Assembly (NCBI GenBank): GCA_937926105.1
Contig: CALANS010000009.1
Coordinates: 1 to 56,055 of the forward strand
Direction: 5' to 3'
DNA length: 56,055 bases
DNA from: an uncultured Actinomycetes bacterium
GTDB taxonomy: Bacteria; Actinomycetota; Actinomycetes; Mycobacteriales; Nakamurellaceae
Part shown: positions 1 through 11,775 of the stretch, piece by piece
Layout of the letters: each line of letters starts with the position of its first letter
Position numbering within the stretch: position 1 is the stretch's first letter
Made by a program: the position numbers and the translations under genes
Notes under the pieces: model-generated
Told to the model about the DNA's origin: nothing
The model's database searches: none
What the model saw: only the letters and a program-made list of their open reading frames with translations

Positions 1-54
1 CAGCTCAGTAATCAAAGCCATCCGAGGTGTCTCAAGCAAGGTTGACAGAGAGGG
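1..54 (-). mobile_element. Left contig end: tip of an insertion sequence, probably IS481 family
   Basis: These 54 bases are the exact reverse complement of 56001-56054. Read on the minus strand, the element starts at 47 with TGTCAACC. An ATG follows at 21-19 and opens a frame MALITEL that runs off the window. A TGT terminus followed within about 30 bp by a transposase beginning MAL-x-EL is what I recall of IS481-type elements in actinobacteria. The seven bases 48-54 (gagaggg) are also shared with the other end, so they are either part of the element or a shared target. The family is inferred from only seven codons. Confidence 0.55.
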
Positions 55-459
55 CCTTACTCCGACCAACTCCGGCATCTACTCGACCGGGCGCTGGACC
101 CAGCCGGCATCGACACTCACGCCATGCTGTGCCAGCTCGCGCGGCTGTACCGCGAACTTGCCGAGCGGGCTGCCCTCGGCTGGCGGCTGTACCGGGACGC
201 CGCCGCCACCGACGCGGCGGTCGCCGCCGACTGGCAAGCGCTGCAGGAGCTGCGACGCCACACCTTCGGGGAGGTCATCGACCGCATCCCGGCCACGTCG
301 CTCCGAACGGGATTGGCTGCGGATGTGGCTGCCGACACGGCCTGGGCCATCGCTAGTCCGGAGACCTATGAGCTCCTGGTTCGCACGGCGAATTACACGC
401 TCGATGACTACGAGCAGTGGGTGACCGACACGCTCTCGGCAGCTCTACTGGCCCGCTGA
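46..459 (+). pseudogene. TetR-family regulator, C-terminal fragment
   Basis: The open frame reads from 46 to the stop at 459, about 137 codons. Its last part (AWAIASPETYELLVR ... YEQWVTDTLSAALL) is the typical C-terminal ligand-binding end of TetR regulators. The N-terminal helix-turn-helix is missing: upstream the frame runs into the insertion-sequence tip and meets a stop at 43-45. The likeliest history is that the insertion cut the gene. An ATG at 124 exists, but a product starting there would have no DNA-binding domain and is unlikely to function. Confidence 0.7.
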
Positions 460-570
460 CGGGCTGTACATCCGCCGACACGCCCGACTCCTACCCCGGC
501 GAACTGCGTCTGCTGGCGGACCGGCCGCCAGCGAGGTCGAAGGTGGAGTTGTGACAGAGCCTCGGTCTTA

Positions 571-927
571 CTACCAAGCCCGTCCAGGATCGACGTGTTG
601 TCGTAGATCCATGGTGTCGTGGAGTACTCGGCCGATGACCAGCGTGTCGTCATCGCGTCGGCAGATCAGGAAGTGTCGGGGGCGGCGGACCTTACCTCCG
701 GGTGCTCGCAGGCGGCTGCGCGCAAGGTGCCACGAAAAGACTCCCTCGCCCAGTTCCGGGCGGGGCGCAGGTACACCGTCGCCGCCGCGCGCGGCCGCGT
801 CGCGAATGGCCGTGACGATCAGCGGCTCGTAGCGCTTACGCGCTTCTTCACCGAATTGTTGCTGCGACCACGCGAGGATCGCGACGATGTCGGCGCGGGC
901 AGCGTGAGTGAGCCGATAACCCGTCAT
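571..927 (-). CDS. ParE/RelE-family toxin
   Basis: A 118-residue protein with the ParE/RelE plasmid-stabilisation pattern. An N-terminal helical stretch (YRLTHAARADIVAILAWS, then FGEEARKRYEPLI) leads to a C-terminal strand pair (RPRHFLICRRDDDTLVIGRVLHDTMDLRQHV). Known members inhibit gyrase or cleave mRNA; the target here cannot be told. The ATG at 927 shares one base with the antitoxin stop (TGATG), so the two are translationally coupled in the usual antitoxin-then-toxin order. It lies just outside the tRNA-Ala element. Confidence 0.85.
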   Translation of the reverse strand: MTGYRLTHAARADIVAILAWSQQQFGEEARKRYEPLIVTAIRDAAARGGDGVPAPRPELGEGVFSWHLARSRLRAPGGKVRRPRHFLICRRDDDTLVIGRVLHDTMDLRQHVDPGRAW

Positions 928-1205
928 CAGTTCGCAGGCAGCACCTGCGCGGCCGCGCGAACGCCGAGTTCACCGATGAAGTCGTCGAGGTCGTCGTCGG
1001 CCAGATCCACATAGCGGCCCGAGGCGAGGTCCTCCCATCCGTTGTCCGCGGCCAGGCGTAGGGCGGCGATCTTGGCCGCTTCCTCAGCCTCGTGCCGTTC
1101 CAACAGGCGCAGCACCTCGCTGGCGTTCTGGTAGCGCCCGGATGCCACGAGCGATTCCACAAGTTCGTGCTGGTGTTCGCTCAGCACAACGTTCCGTGTC
1201 GCCAC
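927..1205 (-). CDS. ParD-type ribbon-helix-helix antitoxin
   Basis: About 92 residues. The N-terminus (ATRNVVLSEHQHELVESLV, then SGRYQNASEVLRLLERHE) is a classical ParD/CopG ribbon-helix-helix DNA-binding module. The acidic C-terminal half (DLADDDLDDFIGEL) would wrap the toxin. I place the start at the GTG at 1205 because GGAGG lies 8 nt upstream; a longer frame to 1262 lacks such support. The pair would be autoregulated by the antitoxin, and a short inverted repeat at 1221-1235 is a candidate operator. Confidence 0.85.
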   Translation of the reverse strand: MATRNVVLSEHQHELVESLVASGRYQNASEVLRLLERHEAEEAAKIAALRLAADNGWEDLASGRYVDLADDDLDDFIGELGVRAAAQVLPAN

Positions 1206-1220
1206 GGTCACCACCTCCAT

Positions 1221-1235
1221 TGGCAGGATATGCCA
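1221..1235. promoter_or_regulatory. Inverted repeat upstream of parD-like gene, possible operator
   Basis: TGGCA and TGCCA arms flank a 5-bp spacer, 16 bp upstream of the chosen antitoxin start. The position suits autoregulation, but the arms are short and could occur by chance. Confidence 0.3.
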
Positions 1236-1368
1236 TCGACGGGACCCGTAGCGGCTATGCAAGGTCCTGGGCTGCGCGCCGTCCGGTCACGGATGGTTGA
1301 CGGGCGCACCCCGAGTGAAGACGACCGTGGTTGGATCCTGGTGATGCAGGAGTTGCGGAAATATCAAC

Positions 1369-1411
1369 GTGGAGACGAAGGGACTTGAACCCTCAACCCC
1401 CGCCTTGCAAA
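1369..1411 (-). repeat. Attachment site: displaced 3' half of tRNA-Ala
   Basis: A 43-bp exact copy of 4622-4664, which is the 3' part of the tRNA-Ala gene from the anticodon loop to the terminal A. Identity stops within the anticodon loop, a usual crossover position for tRNA-targeting tyrosine integrases. It therefore marks the distal end of an integrated element, with the 3' end of the original tRNA gene displaced here. Confidence 0.85.
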
Positions 1412-1523
1412 CGAGAACGAACCTTAGTCAGCAGCCTGCGCTACCCGGGTTCGAGGACCTGTAATCCCAGGTCAGACGGTGTGTGGCGTTGTTGGCGGTG
1501 ACGGGGTGCCGCGGGCAGTTTTC

Positions 1524-1550
1524 GGTCCGCTTGCGGACTATGTGCGGACC
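1524..1550. promoter_or_regulatory. Cluster of TGCGGAC(C/T) repeats, candidate integrase arm sites
   Basis: Three copies of one octamer: GGTCCGC at 1524-1530 (minus-strand orientation), TGCGGACT at 1532-1539 and TGCGGACC at 1543-1550. They lie about 115 bp inside the distal attachment site. The same octamers recur just inside the other end of the element. Arm-type integrase or excisionase binding sites are the simplest explanation. Confidence 0.5.
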
Positions 1551-1569
1551 GTGATCTTGGATCGCAGGA

Positions 1570-2004
1570 TCAATCGGCCAGCCGCTCAGGGAGCAACGTC
1601 AGAGCAACGACGTGTCGGGGCCGGACTACCGTGAAGTGCCTGCGATCAATCGTTGCGACCTCCGTGACACCGAGCCGTTCGGCAAGCGCAATCACCGATG
1701 CATCGGTGGCACCCAGGGGAAGATCCGCATACTGCTCGACGAGTTCGGCCATCCGCAGGTAATCGACGTCGGTCAGATTGACGGGCACCAGGTCGCCCTC
1801 GCCCACGCCCCGCAGAAAGTTGGCCTCGTCGCGCGGACCTCCCAGCCGATTGATGAGGTAGCCCGCTTCGGCCGTCACTGTGGCTGGGATGAGCATCTCG
1901 CGGTTGGCCAATCGGAGGCCCGTAAAGAGCTCCGCGCATTCGCGGTGGAAGCGCTCGGTCGTGAAGGCCGCAGCAACGATCGGCCCGGTATCGAGCAGGA
2001 TCAT
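1570..2004 (-). CDS. PIN-domain ribonuclease toxin, VapC family
   Basis: A 144-residue single PIN domain. It begins MILLDTGPIVAAAF, the standard VapC start, with acidic residues D5, E46 (TAEAGY), D101 (ATDAS) and D120 (TIDRRHF) in the positions that bind the catalytic metal. VapC toxins cleave tRNA or rRNA at specific sites; the target here is unknown. The ATG lies 3 nt after the stop of the upstream small gene, giving an antitoxin-toxin operon inside the tRNA-Ala element. All key residues are present, so it is probably active. Confidence 0.9.
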   Translation of the reverse strand: MILLDTGPIVAAAFTTERFHRECAELFTGLRLANREMLIPATVTAEAGYLINRLGGPRDEANFLRGVGEGDLVPVNLTDVDYLRMAELVEQYADLPLGATDASVIALAERLGVTEVATIDRRHFTVVRPRHVVALTLLPERLAD

Positions 2005-2007
2005 CGA

Positions 2008-2265
2008 TCAGCTGCGACCGAAGCCGTCAGCCAAGAGTTCGTCAACACGTTCGGCGTTGTCGGTGCGCCCGTTGTTGGCGGGTCCCATAGCGATCCACGC
2101 GAACGACCGTGAAGTCACACCTCGCGGCCGCCGCACTCGGCGCCGGACATCCGCGATCACGTCAGCGACCTGCTCATCCGGCAGTTCGTCGACCAGTTCG
2201 TGCAGCTCACCGCGGTCGGCCCTCATGGCGTCATCGTACTGAATCTGGGCTGGCATGGGCGGCAA
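2008..2265 (-). CDS. Probable antitoxin partner of the VapC-like toxin
   Basis: An 85-residue acidic/basic small protein immediately upstream of a PIN toxin. Recognisable parts are a helical segment (HELVDELPDEQVADVIADVRRRVRR) and a C-terminus (NAERVDELLADGFGR) of the kind that masks PIN toxins. I do not see a clear ribbon-helix-helix or AbrB motif, so the antitoxin role rests mainly on position and size. Internal ATGs at 2256 and 2226 are alternative starts; none has a strong ribosome site. Confidence 0.65.
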   Translation of the reverse strand: MPPMPAQIQYDDAMRADRGELHELVDELPDEQVADVIADVRRRVRRPRGVTSRSFAWIAMGPANNGRTDNAERVDELLADGFGRS

Positions 2266-2427
2266 ATGCGGTCCGATGGGTCCGCTGCCGTACGCCAGTT
2301 GGGACCCGTCTGTGCCTGGTTCTCAACGTCGTTCACGGCGACGCGGTGGCCCTCCGGACAGCGGCTGCCCGGGTGCAGTCAGCGCCTCAAGCTGCGCTGC
2401 AACGAGCGACCGTGCGGCGGCTCGCAC

Positions 2428-2961
2428 TCACCGAACTCGAGCGAGCACATCGTCGTAGTCGTCGTCGGTCAGATAGCCGAACCGAACCGCTCGGTCGAGG
2501 TCGTGCCAGTTGCCGGCCACGAACTGCTCCGGCTCGCGGCTGTCCGGATCAAGAACCCGGTCCGGTCTCCATGGCCACGAGGCGAGCGCATCGAGCATGG
2601 CCCGATGGCTCATCTCTCCCGCCGCATAGCGCAGCACGACCTCCCACGGCGTCTGCTGGTGCAGCCCCCTGGTGTGTCGCGCACGAACCAGCATCTTGTG
2701 GACAGCGGACTGGCTGATGTCCAACGTCGCCGCAATGTCGCGCTGCGTGCGGCCCGCCTCTGCTGCTGCAGCAACCGCGCGCAGTCGGCGCAGCAGCGAC
2801 CAACATCCGAACCCGCGACGGAGATCGGCGGCTGGCCTGACTGGCCGTGGGCGCTCATGGACTACCTGCCATCGGTCACCCAAGCCACCAACGGCTATCC
2901 AGCACTGGTCATCTGGCACTTCCAGCTGCCCGCTGCCTGAACCGAGACCTGCCTGTCCCAC
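2428..2961 (-). CDS. Helix-turn-helix protein of unknown role
   Basis: The frame is 177 codons. Its centre (AEAGRTQRDIAATLDISQSAVHKML) reads as a helix-turn-helix of the resolvase/sigma-like kind. A C-terminal part follows (EPEQFVAGNWHDLDRAVRFGYLTDDDYDDVL) that I do not recognise. The first 50 or so codons look poorly conserved, so translation may start further in. It sits between two toxin-antitoxin pairs inside the decayed element. It could be an element regulator or a third antitoxin-like protein; I would not assign a function. Confidence 0.5.
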   Translation of the reverse strand: MGQAGLGSGSGQLEVPDDQCWIAVGGLGDRWQVVHERPRPVRPAADLRRGFGCWSLLRRLRAVAAAAEAGRTQRDIAATLDISQSAVHKMLVRARHTRGLHQQTPWEVVLRYAAGEMSHRAMLDALASWPWRPDRVLDPDSREPEQFVAGNWHDLDRAVRFGYLTDDDYDDVLARVR

Positions 2962-3020
2962 CGTCTCGATCGCCGAAGGTCAACTGAAGCCAGCCCGCTG
3001 GACCACGCGGGACAGTTCCA

Positions 3021-3464
3021 CTACACGGGGACGACGCGGATCCCGGGTGCGTCGGCCAGCAGTTGACGTAGATCATTCGGGTCGCTGGTCAGGATCACAC
3101 ACCCTGCGGCGCGGTGCTTCTCGTGTGCCGTCAGCGCAGTCGCGGCCACAACCGCATCGACCGTCACGTCTAGCCCCGACTGCCCGAGCAGACCCCCGGC
3201 CCGCTGACACACCTGAGCGTCGGCGTCCCAGACGTCGGTTGCGTTGAGGACACGATGGCGCGTCGCGTCGCGAGCCATCCCGCGCAGCACCTCCGCGATC
3301 GTCACCGCCGACACCACGACATCTGCGTCCAACTCGCGTGCTCGTTCCAACCACGCCTGCACGGACGGATCGTTGTCGGCCGCCTTCGAAACCCCTTCGG
3401 CGTCCAGGATCAAAATGTCACTCAGGCCGGCTGGGACAGCACCGCGTCGTCGGCTCCTGGCCAC
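3021..3464 (-). CDS. PIN-domain toxin, second VapC-like protein
   Basis: A PIN domain with D21, E58 (IAEVLRG), D103 (TVDAVVAAT) and D128 (TSDPNDL) matching the metal-binding acids. From the GTG at 3464 it has 147 residues and overlaps the antitoxin by 43 nt. A TTG at 3413 would give a 130-residue protein opening MILDAEG, which resembles normal PIN N-termini better and starts 8 nt after the antitoxin stop. Probably an active RNase of the VapC type. It is the toxin half of the rightmost pair in the element. Confidence 0.85.
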   Translation of the reverse strand: MARSRRRGAVPAGLSDILILDAEGVSKAADNDPSVQAWLERARELDADVVVSAVTIAEVLRGMARDATRHRVLNATDVWDADAQVCQRAGGLLGQSGLDVTVDAVVAATALTAHEKHRAAGCVILTSDPNDLRQLLADAPGIRVVPV

Positions 3465-3670
3465 AGGCGACGAACCTCCTCCATCCGCTCGGCCGGCACC
3501 GCGCCATTCTCCGCACGCATGTGGGCAAGCAGGTCCGCCAACGCATCCCGTCGAAGCTGACGGCGTACCGCCTCGTTGACGTAGGCGGACACGCCACGGC
3601 CACCGACCCTCTCACGCGCCTGCGCGAGCACCTCGGTGTCCAGACTCATCGAGACCTTCGATACCGACAT
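3422..3670 (-). CDS. Ribbon-helix-helix antitoxin, VapB-like
   Basis: 82 residues. The N-terminus (SKVSMSLDTEVLAQARERV, then GVSAYVNEAVRRQLRRDAL) is a ribbon-helix-helix DNA-binding fold. The C-terminal half (AERMEEVRRLWPGADDAVL) would bind the PIN toxin encoded by the overlapping downstream frame. A perfect 7-bp-arm palindrome begins 9 bp upstream of the start, which fits negative autoregulation by the antitoxin-toxin complex. Confidence 0.85.
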   Translation of the reverse strand: MSVSKVSMSLDTEVLAQARERVGGRGVSAYVNEAVRRQLRRDALADLLAHMRAENGAVPAERMEEVRRLWPGADDAVLSQPA

Positions 3671-3678
3671 AGTGGCAA

Positions 3679-3695
3679 TCCTACTCTAAGTAGGA
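3679..3695. promoter_or_regulatory. Palindromic operator of the rightmost toxin-antitoxin operon
   Basis: TCCTACT and AGTAGGA are perfect inverted arms around a 3-bp centre, directly upstream of the antitoxin ATG at 3670. Size and place match ribbon-helix-helix operators, which would overlap the promoter and repress it. Confidence 0.65.
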
Positions 3696-4228
3696 AACGC
3701 GCGGGACCTTGCCAAATAGTCAGCCAACCGCATCGTGAGCGACGTCCGCAAGCGGAACCACAACCGGGACGACTCTGATGACGGGGGCGCCCGGCGTGCT
3801 CAGGTGGATCTTGGTCACCGTACGCCTCGCCCGGACGCTTCACCGGAACACGGAGGTTTAACGGAACAGCCTTGGACGTGATCGCTGGACTCGCTCGGCG
3901 GGCGTCATGCGATCGCGGACATGACGCGCAACCACCAGTCGAACGTTCGGTCATCGCACGGCTGGGGTCGAGACCTGCGGGCGGGTAAATCGATGAGGCC
4001 TCGCACCGGCTGATCTTGAAGTGACGGATACACGTCTGTCACCAGCGGTGCCGGGCCCGGATCCGTGATCAAATCGGCGGTCTAACGGCCCGGCGCTGGC
4101 ACCACTAGCAAGTGTGGGGTACCCGACAGCCCAGGCTGGCCAAAATGCCGTGACGGAAGCCGGCGGCGGTCGGCTCAACGGCGCGGCGATGGAACCACCT
4201 CAGGGCATGAAGGACCGTACTGCCAGGG
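3696..4228. other. Stretch without a recognisable gene inside the tRNA-Ala element
   Basis: About 530 bp. Several open frames exist on both strands, but none shows a known motif, a good ribosome site or steady codon bias. It lies where the upstream part of the integrase gene should be, so it is probably decayed element sequence. Confidence 0.5.
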
Positions 4229-4424
4229 GTGGCCGCAGCCGAGGCGCCGTGTTCGCCGATGGTGCAGCGGATGCTCGGCCACGCCTCCGCCGCCATGACG
4301 CTCGACGTCTACGCCGACCTCTTCGACGACGAGCTGGATGAGGTCGCCGACCGGCTCGAAGCCATGCGCGCCGCCGTCGCCAACCAGCCCGCATCCGAAG
4401 GTGGAACTCCGAGTGCGGGCCAAC

Positions 4425-4549
4425 TGCGGACCACCGGTGCGGATCTCCGCGACACCGCCTCGAACGATCCCGCCGGGGAGGTCACCGACCCCTCAGACAG
4501 GCCGCTGGTGGCCACCAACGCTGAAAATGCTGCGGACCTTTTGCGGACT
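4425..4549 (+). promoter_or_regulatory. TGCGGAC(C/T) repeats at the tRNA-proximal end, candidate arm sites
   Basis: TGCGGACC at 4425-4432 and 4531-4538, and TGCGGACT at 4542-4549. The last pair, separated by 3 bp, lies about 75 bp inside the attachment site. They match the octamers at 1524-1550 near the other end of the element and sit within the tail of the integrase frame. Confidence 0.5.
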
Positions 4550-4621
4550 AAACGCGATCCGATCAGGAATTCGCGATCTTCGAAGATCATCGTCACCGCC
4601 GTCGACCAGCGGAAACACAGT

Positions 4622-4664
4622 GTGGAGACGAAGGGACTTGAACCCTCAACCCCCGCCTTGCAAA
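4622..4664 (-). repeat. Attachment site overlapping the tRNA-Ala gene
   Basis: The 43-bp partner of 1369-1411. It makes up the 3' half of the functional tRNA-Ala gene, so integration restored the gene. The two copies are 3,253 bp apart in direct orientation, which gives the length of the element. Confidence 0.85.
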
Positions 4665-4695
4665 GGCGGTGCTCTGCCAGTTGAGCTACGTCCCC
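4623..4695 (-). tRNA. tRNA-Ala (anticodon TGC)
   Basis: A 73-nt cloverleaf reading GGGGACGTAGCTCA at the 5' end and CGTCTCCA at the 3' end. The anticodon loop is CTTTGCA within the stem CCGCC/GGCGG. The acceptor pair G3:U70, the alanine identity signal, is visible. CCA is not encoded. The 3' half has served as an integration site. Confidence 0.97.
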
Positions 4696-4736
4696 GTGCG
4701 ACCCGGCCGAAACAGCGAACCGGGACGCGAGCCGGG

Positions 4737-4880
4737 TTACTTGGTGGTGGAGCTGGCGGCGGGCGTGTTGCCGGTGGCCTCATCCCACAGCGCCTGCTCG
4801 GCGGCGGCCGCCTGCTTGCGCTTGGCGAACACGAATGCGCCGGCCGCGGCCAGGCCGATCAGCAGCAGAAGCTTCTTCAT
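4737..4880 (-). CDS. DLW-39-like membrane micro-protein
   Basis: A 47-residue protein. It begins MKKLLLLIGLAAAGAFVFAKRKQ, one hydrophobic segment followed by a basic stop-transfer patch, and continues AAAAEQALWDEATG. This resembles the small actinobacterial DLW-39 family found beside the gyrA/tRNA cluster. GAAGGA lies 6 nt upstream of the ATG. The position between tRNA-Ala and tRNA-Ile and the conserved (D/A)LW-x-EAT motif support a real gene. Its function is unknown to me; the sequence suggests a small membrane-anchored protein with a short cytosolic tail. Confidence 0.75.
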   Translation of the reverse strand: MKKLLLLIGLAAAGAFVFAKRKQAAAAEQALWDEATGNTPAASSTTK

Positions 4881-4972
4881 GTCGATTCCTTCTCGTCCGG
4901 GATCCGGACCTCCACGCTACCGGGGCATCAGCAGTGTCGGCCGATGAATACCGATCCGGCCATGAGGTGCTG

Positions 4973-5046
4973 TGGGCCTGAGTGGACTTGAACCACCGAC
5001 CTCTTCCTTATCAGGGAAGCGCTCTAACCGACTGAGCTACAGGCCC
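4973..5046 (-). tRNA. tRNA-Ile (anticodon GAT)
   Basis: A 74-nt cloverleaf with acceptor GGGCCTG/CAGGCCC, D arm TAGCTCAGTCGGTTAGAGC, anticodon loop CTGATAA and T arm GGTTCAAGTCC. CCA is not encoded. The tRNA-Ile / tRNA-Ala pair next to gyrA is the standard actinobacterial order. Confidence 0.97.
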
Positions 5047-5336
5047 CGGCGCAACCGGACCGTGGCGCCGTGACGGGCACCGGTGCCGGACACCAGCGAC
5101 GGCGCCGTGACGGGAGCTCTCCGCCCTGGCGCCGCAGTCAACGAGCCTACCGCACCTGGGGTGCCGTCCCCAAACGTGATCCGGGAGCCGGCCAGCGCTC
5201 GTCCCAGCAAGGGTTTCGTCGTCCTGGCAAGGTCCCCAACCCCTGCTCGGACGACAGAACCGTTGCTCGGACGCGGTCACCCGGGGCTACCGACGCAGTC
5301 AGCCGGGCCCCCGAGGCCGAAATCCCAGCCCAGTGC

Positions 5337-5911
5337 TCAGTCCCGCTCGCCGAGGGTGACCTCCACGCCTCCGGCCATTCCGGCCGCGGCGTTGTAGACG
5401 AACGACGCGATCGTCGCGAGCGCCGTGAACAGCACGATGTTGACCGCACCGATCACGGCCGTCCAGCCGAACACCCGCGCCGGCGTGATCAGGTCCGACT
5501 GGTTCGAGGACGTCTCGGTGCTGACCAGGGTCGCGTACGTGGAGTTGACCTTGCTCCACACGTCCAGCGAGCCCAGCGACAGGTACAGGATGCCGATCGC
5601 GATCATCCAAACGAAGAACATCACGATCGACACGATCAGGCTGATCTTCAGCACTGTCCACGGGTCCACCCGTTTGAGCTGCAGCGACGCCAGCCGTGGG
5701 GTACGTCGCGCCGCGCGAGGCCGTCGCGCATCGGCGCTCGACCCGACACCCGCGCGCCGGGCCGAACGACCGGCGCTCGACCCGGCACCACCGGAGGCAC
5801 TTCCGGCAGAGCCACCGGGCGGAGCTCCGAGACCACCGGCCCCGGGCTGCGCCCCCAGGTTCGGGCCGGCGGGTGCCGCCCCAACGCCTGCAGGCCGCCC
5901 GGTCGGCGCGC

Positions 5912-5915
<4 letters not shown>
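5337..5915 (-). CDS. DUF3566 membrane protein
   Basis: 192 residues from a GTG at 5915 that overlaps the gyrA stop by 4 nt (GTGA). The first 75 residues are Gly/Pro/Ala/Arg-rich and disordered. Then comes [26 protein letters not shown], the DUF3566 signature, giving a first membrane segment. A second is near the end ([27 protein letters not shown]). It matches the protein that follows gyrA in mycobacteria and other actinobacteria. Function is not established. The overlap means it is translated with gyrA. Confidence 0.9.
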
Positions 5916-8464
<2,549 letters not shown>

Positions 8465-8581
8465 TGATCAGCCTTTTCGATGTCGGTTTCTGCTAGCGGT
8501 GACGAATCATCCGGCAGAGGTCATGGCGGTAACGGGAGCCCCAGCGGTGACGGGGATCCCGTCGCGCCGGGCTGGAAGTCC

Positions 8582-11093
<2,512 letters not shown>

Positions 11094-11771
11094 TCAGCCG
11101 TAGGTATCCCGAGGCCCACGGCCGGACACGTGCCGGTTCCCGAACCGCCAGCTCGGACCGGCCGGCCCCTTGGCGCGGATGCGAGTCACGGTGCCCCTAC
11201 CGATCTCGGCGTTGATCCGCTGCGTGATGGTGCCGGCCATCATCCGCAGCTGGGTGGCCCATGCGGTGGACTCGGCCTGCAGCACCAGCTCGCCGTCGAC
11301 CAGTGACACCGGCCGGCAGTGGTCGGCGATGCCCGGGCCGACGATCTGCGCCCAGCGGTCGAACACGGCGGCCTTGGCGATCTCCTTGCCGGCACCGGCG
11401 GCGGACAGCCAGGCGGTGACGGTGTCCCCCAAGCGCTGCGGGTCGCGGGCCCGGTCCGGGCCGGGGCCCGACCACCGGCGCCGGCGCATCCGGCCGATCG
11501 CGTTCGATCCACCGACACGACCCGACACGCCGCGACGCTGGGCACCGGCACGGGCGGCCGCATTGCGGGCGCGGGCCGCCTCCAGCGCATCACGGGCCAG
11601 GTCGGCGCCGCGGGATCGACCGAGCGCTGGCGGCGAGGCATCCCCCTCTGAGCCCGGCGCGGCGTCACCGGCTCGACCGGTGAGGCCTGGATGCGGCGGT
11701 TCGCGCCGAACCCGACGCGCAGCGCGCTGAGACTCGTGCGGCGTGTCGCGAGCGGCGTCGTCGTCCGTCAC
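11094..11771 (-). CDS. dciA: DciA / DUF721 family replication protein
   Basis: 225 residues from a GTG at 11771, 4 nt after the recF stop with GAGGGG upstream. The N-terminal 110 residues are Arg/Ala-rich and disordered. The conserved DUF721 core follows: WLSAAGAGKEIAKAAVFDRWAQIVG, then LVLQAESTAWATQLRMMAGTI. DciA proteins help load the replicative helicase in bacteria without DnaC. The place between recF and gyrB is its conserved actinobacterial position (Rv0004 in M. tuberculosis). Confidence 0.9.
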   Translation of the reverse strand: MTDDDAARDTPHESQRAARRVRREPPHPGLTGRAGDAAPGSEGDASPPALGRSRGADLARDALEAARARNAAARAGAQRRGVSGRVGGSNAIGRMRRRRWSGPGPDRARDPQRLGDTVTAWLSAAGAGKEIAKAAVFDRWAQIVGPGIADHCRPVSLVDGELVLQAESTAWATQLRMMAGTITQRINAEIGRGTVTRIRAKGPAGPSWRFGNRHVSGRGPRDTYG

Positions 11772-11775
11772 ACCG

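Larger units (their letters stand above)
4229..4684 (+). pseudogene. Tyrosine integrase, C-terminal remnant
   Basis: The frame contains VQRMLGHASAAMTLDVYADL, the end of a phage-type integrase catalytic domain. It holds the late active-site histidine (LGHAS) and the nucleophilic tyrosine (DVYADL), then a charged tail typical of actinobacterial integrases. The N-terminal and most of the catalytic domain, including the first arginine box, are absent. Recognisable homology begins near 4259. The frame ends at 4684 inside the antisense of tRNA-Ala, which is normal for integrases next to their attachment site. It is too short to catalyse recombination, so the element cannot move by itself. Confidence 0.85.

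Noticed and set aside
1361..1420. A second tRNA-Ala gene
   Set aside because: Only the 3' half up to the anticodon loop is present; the 5' half is missing, so it is an attachment-site remnant.
3646..4178. Minus-strand frames of 75-102 codons left of the integrase remnant
   Set aside because: No motif, no good start, and lying in decayed element sequence.
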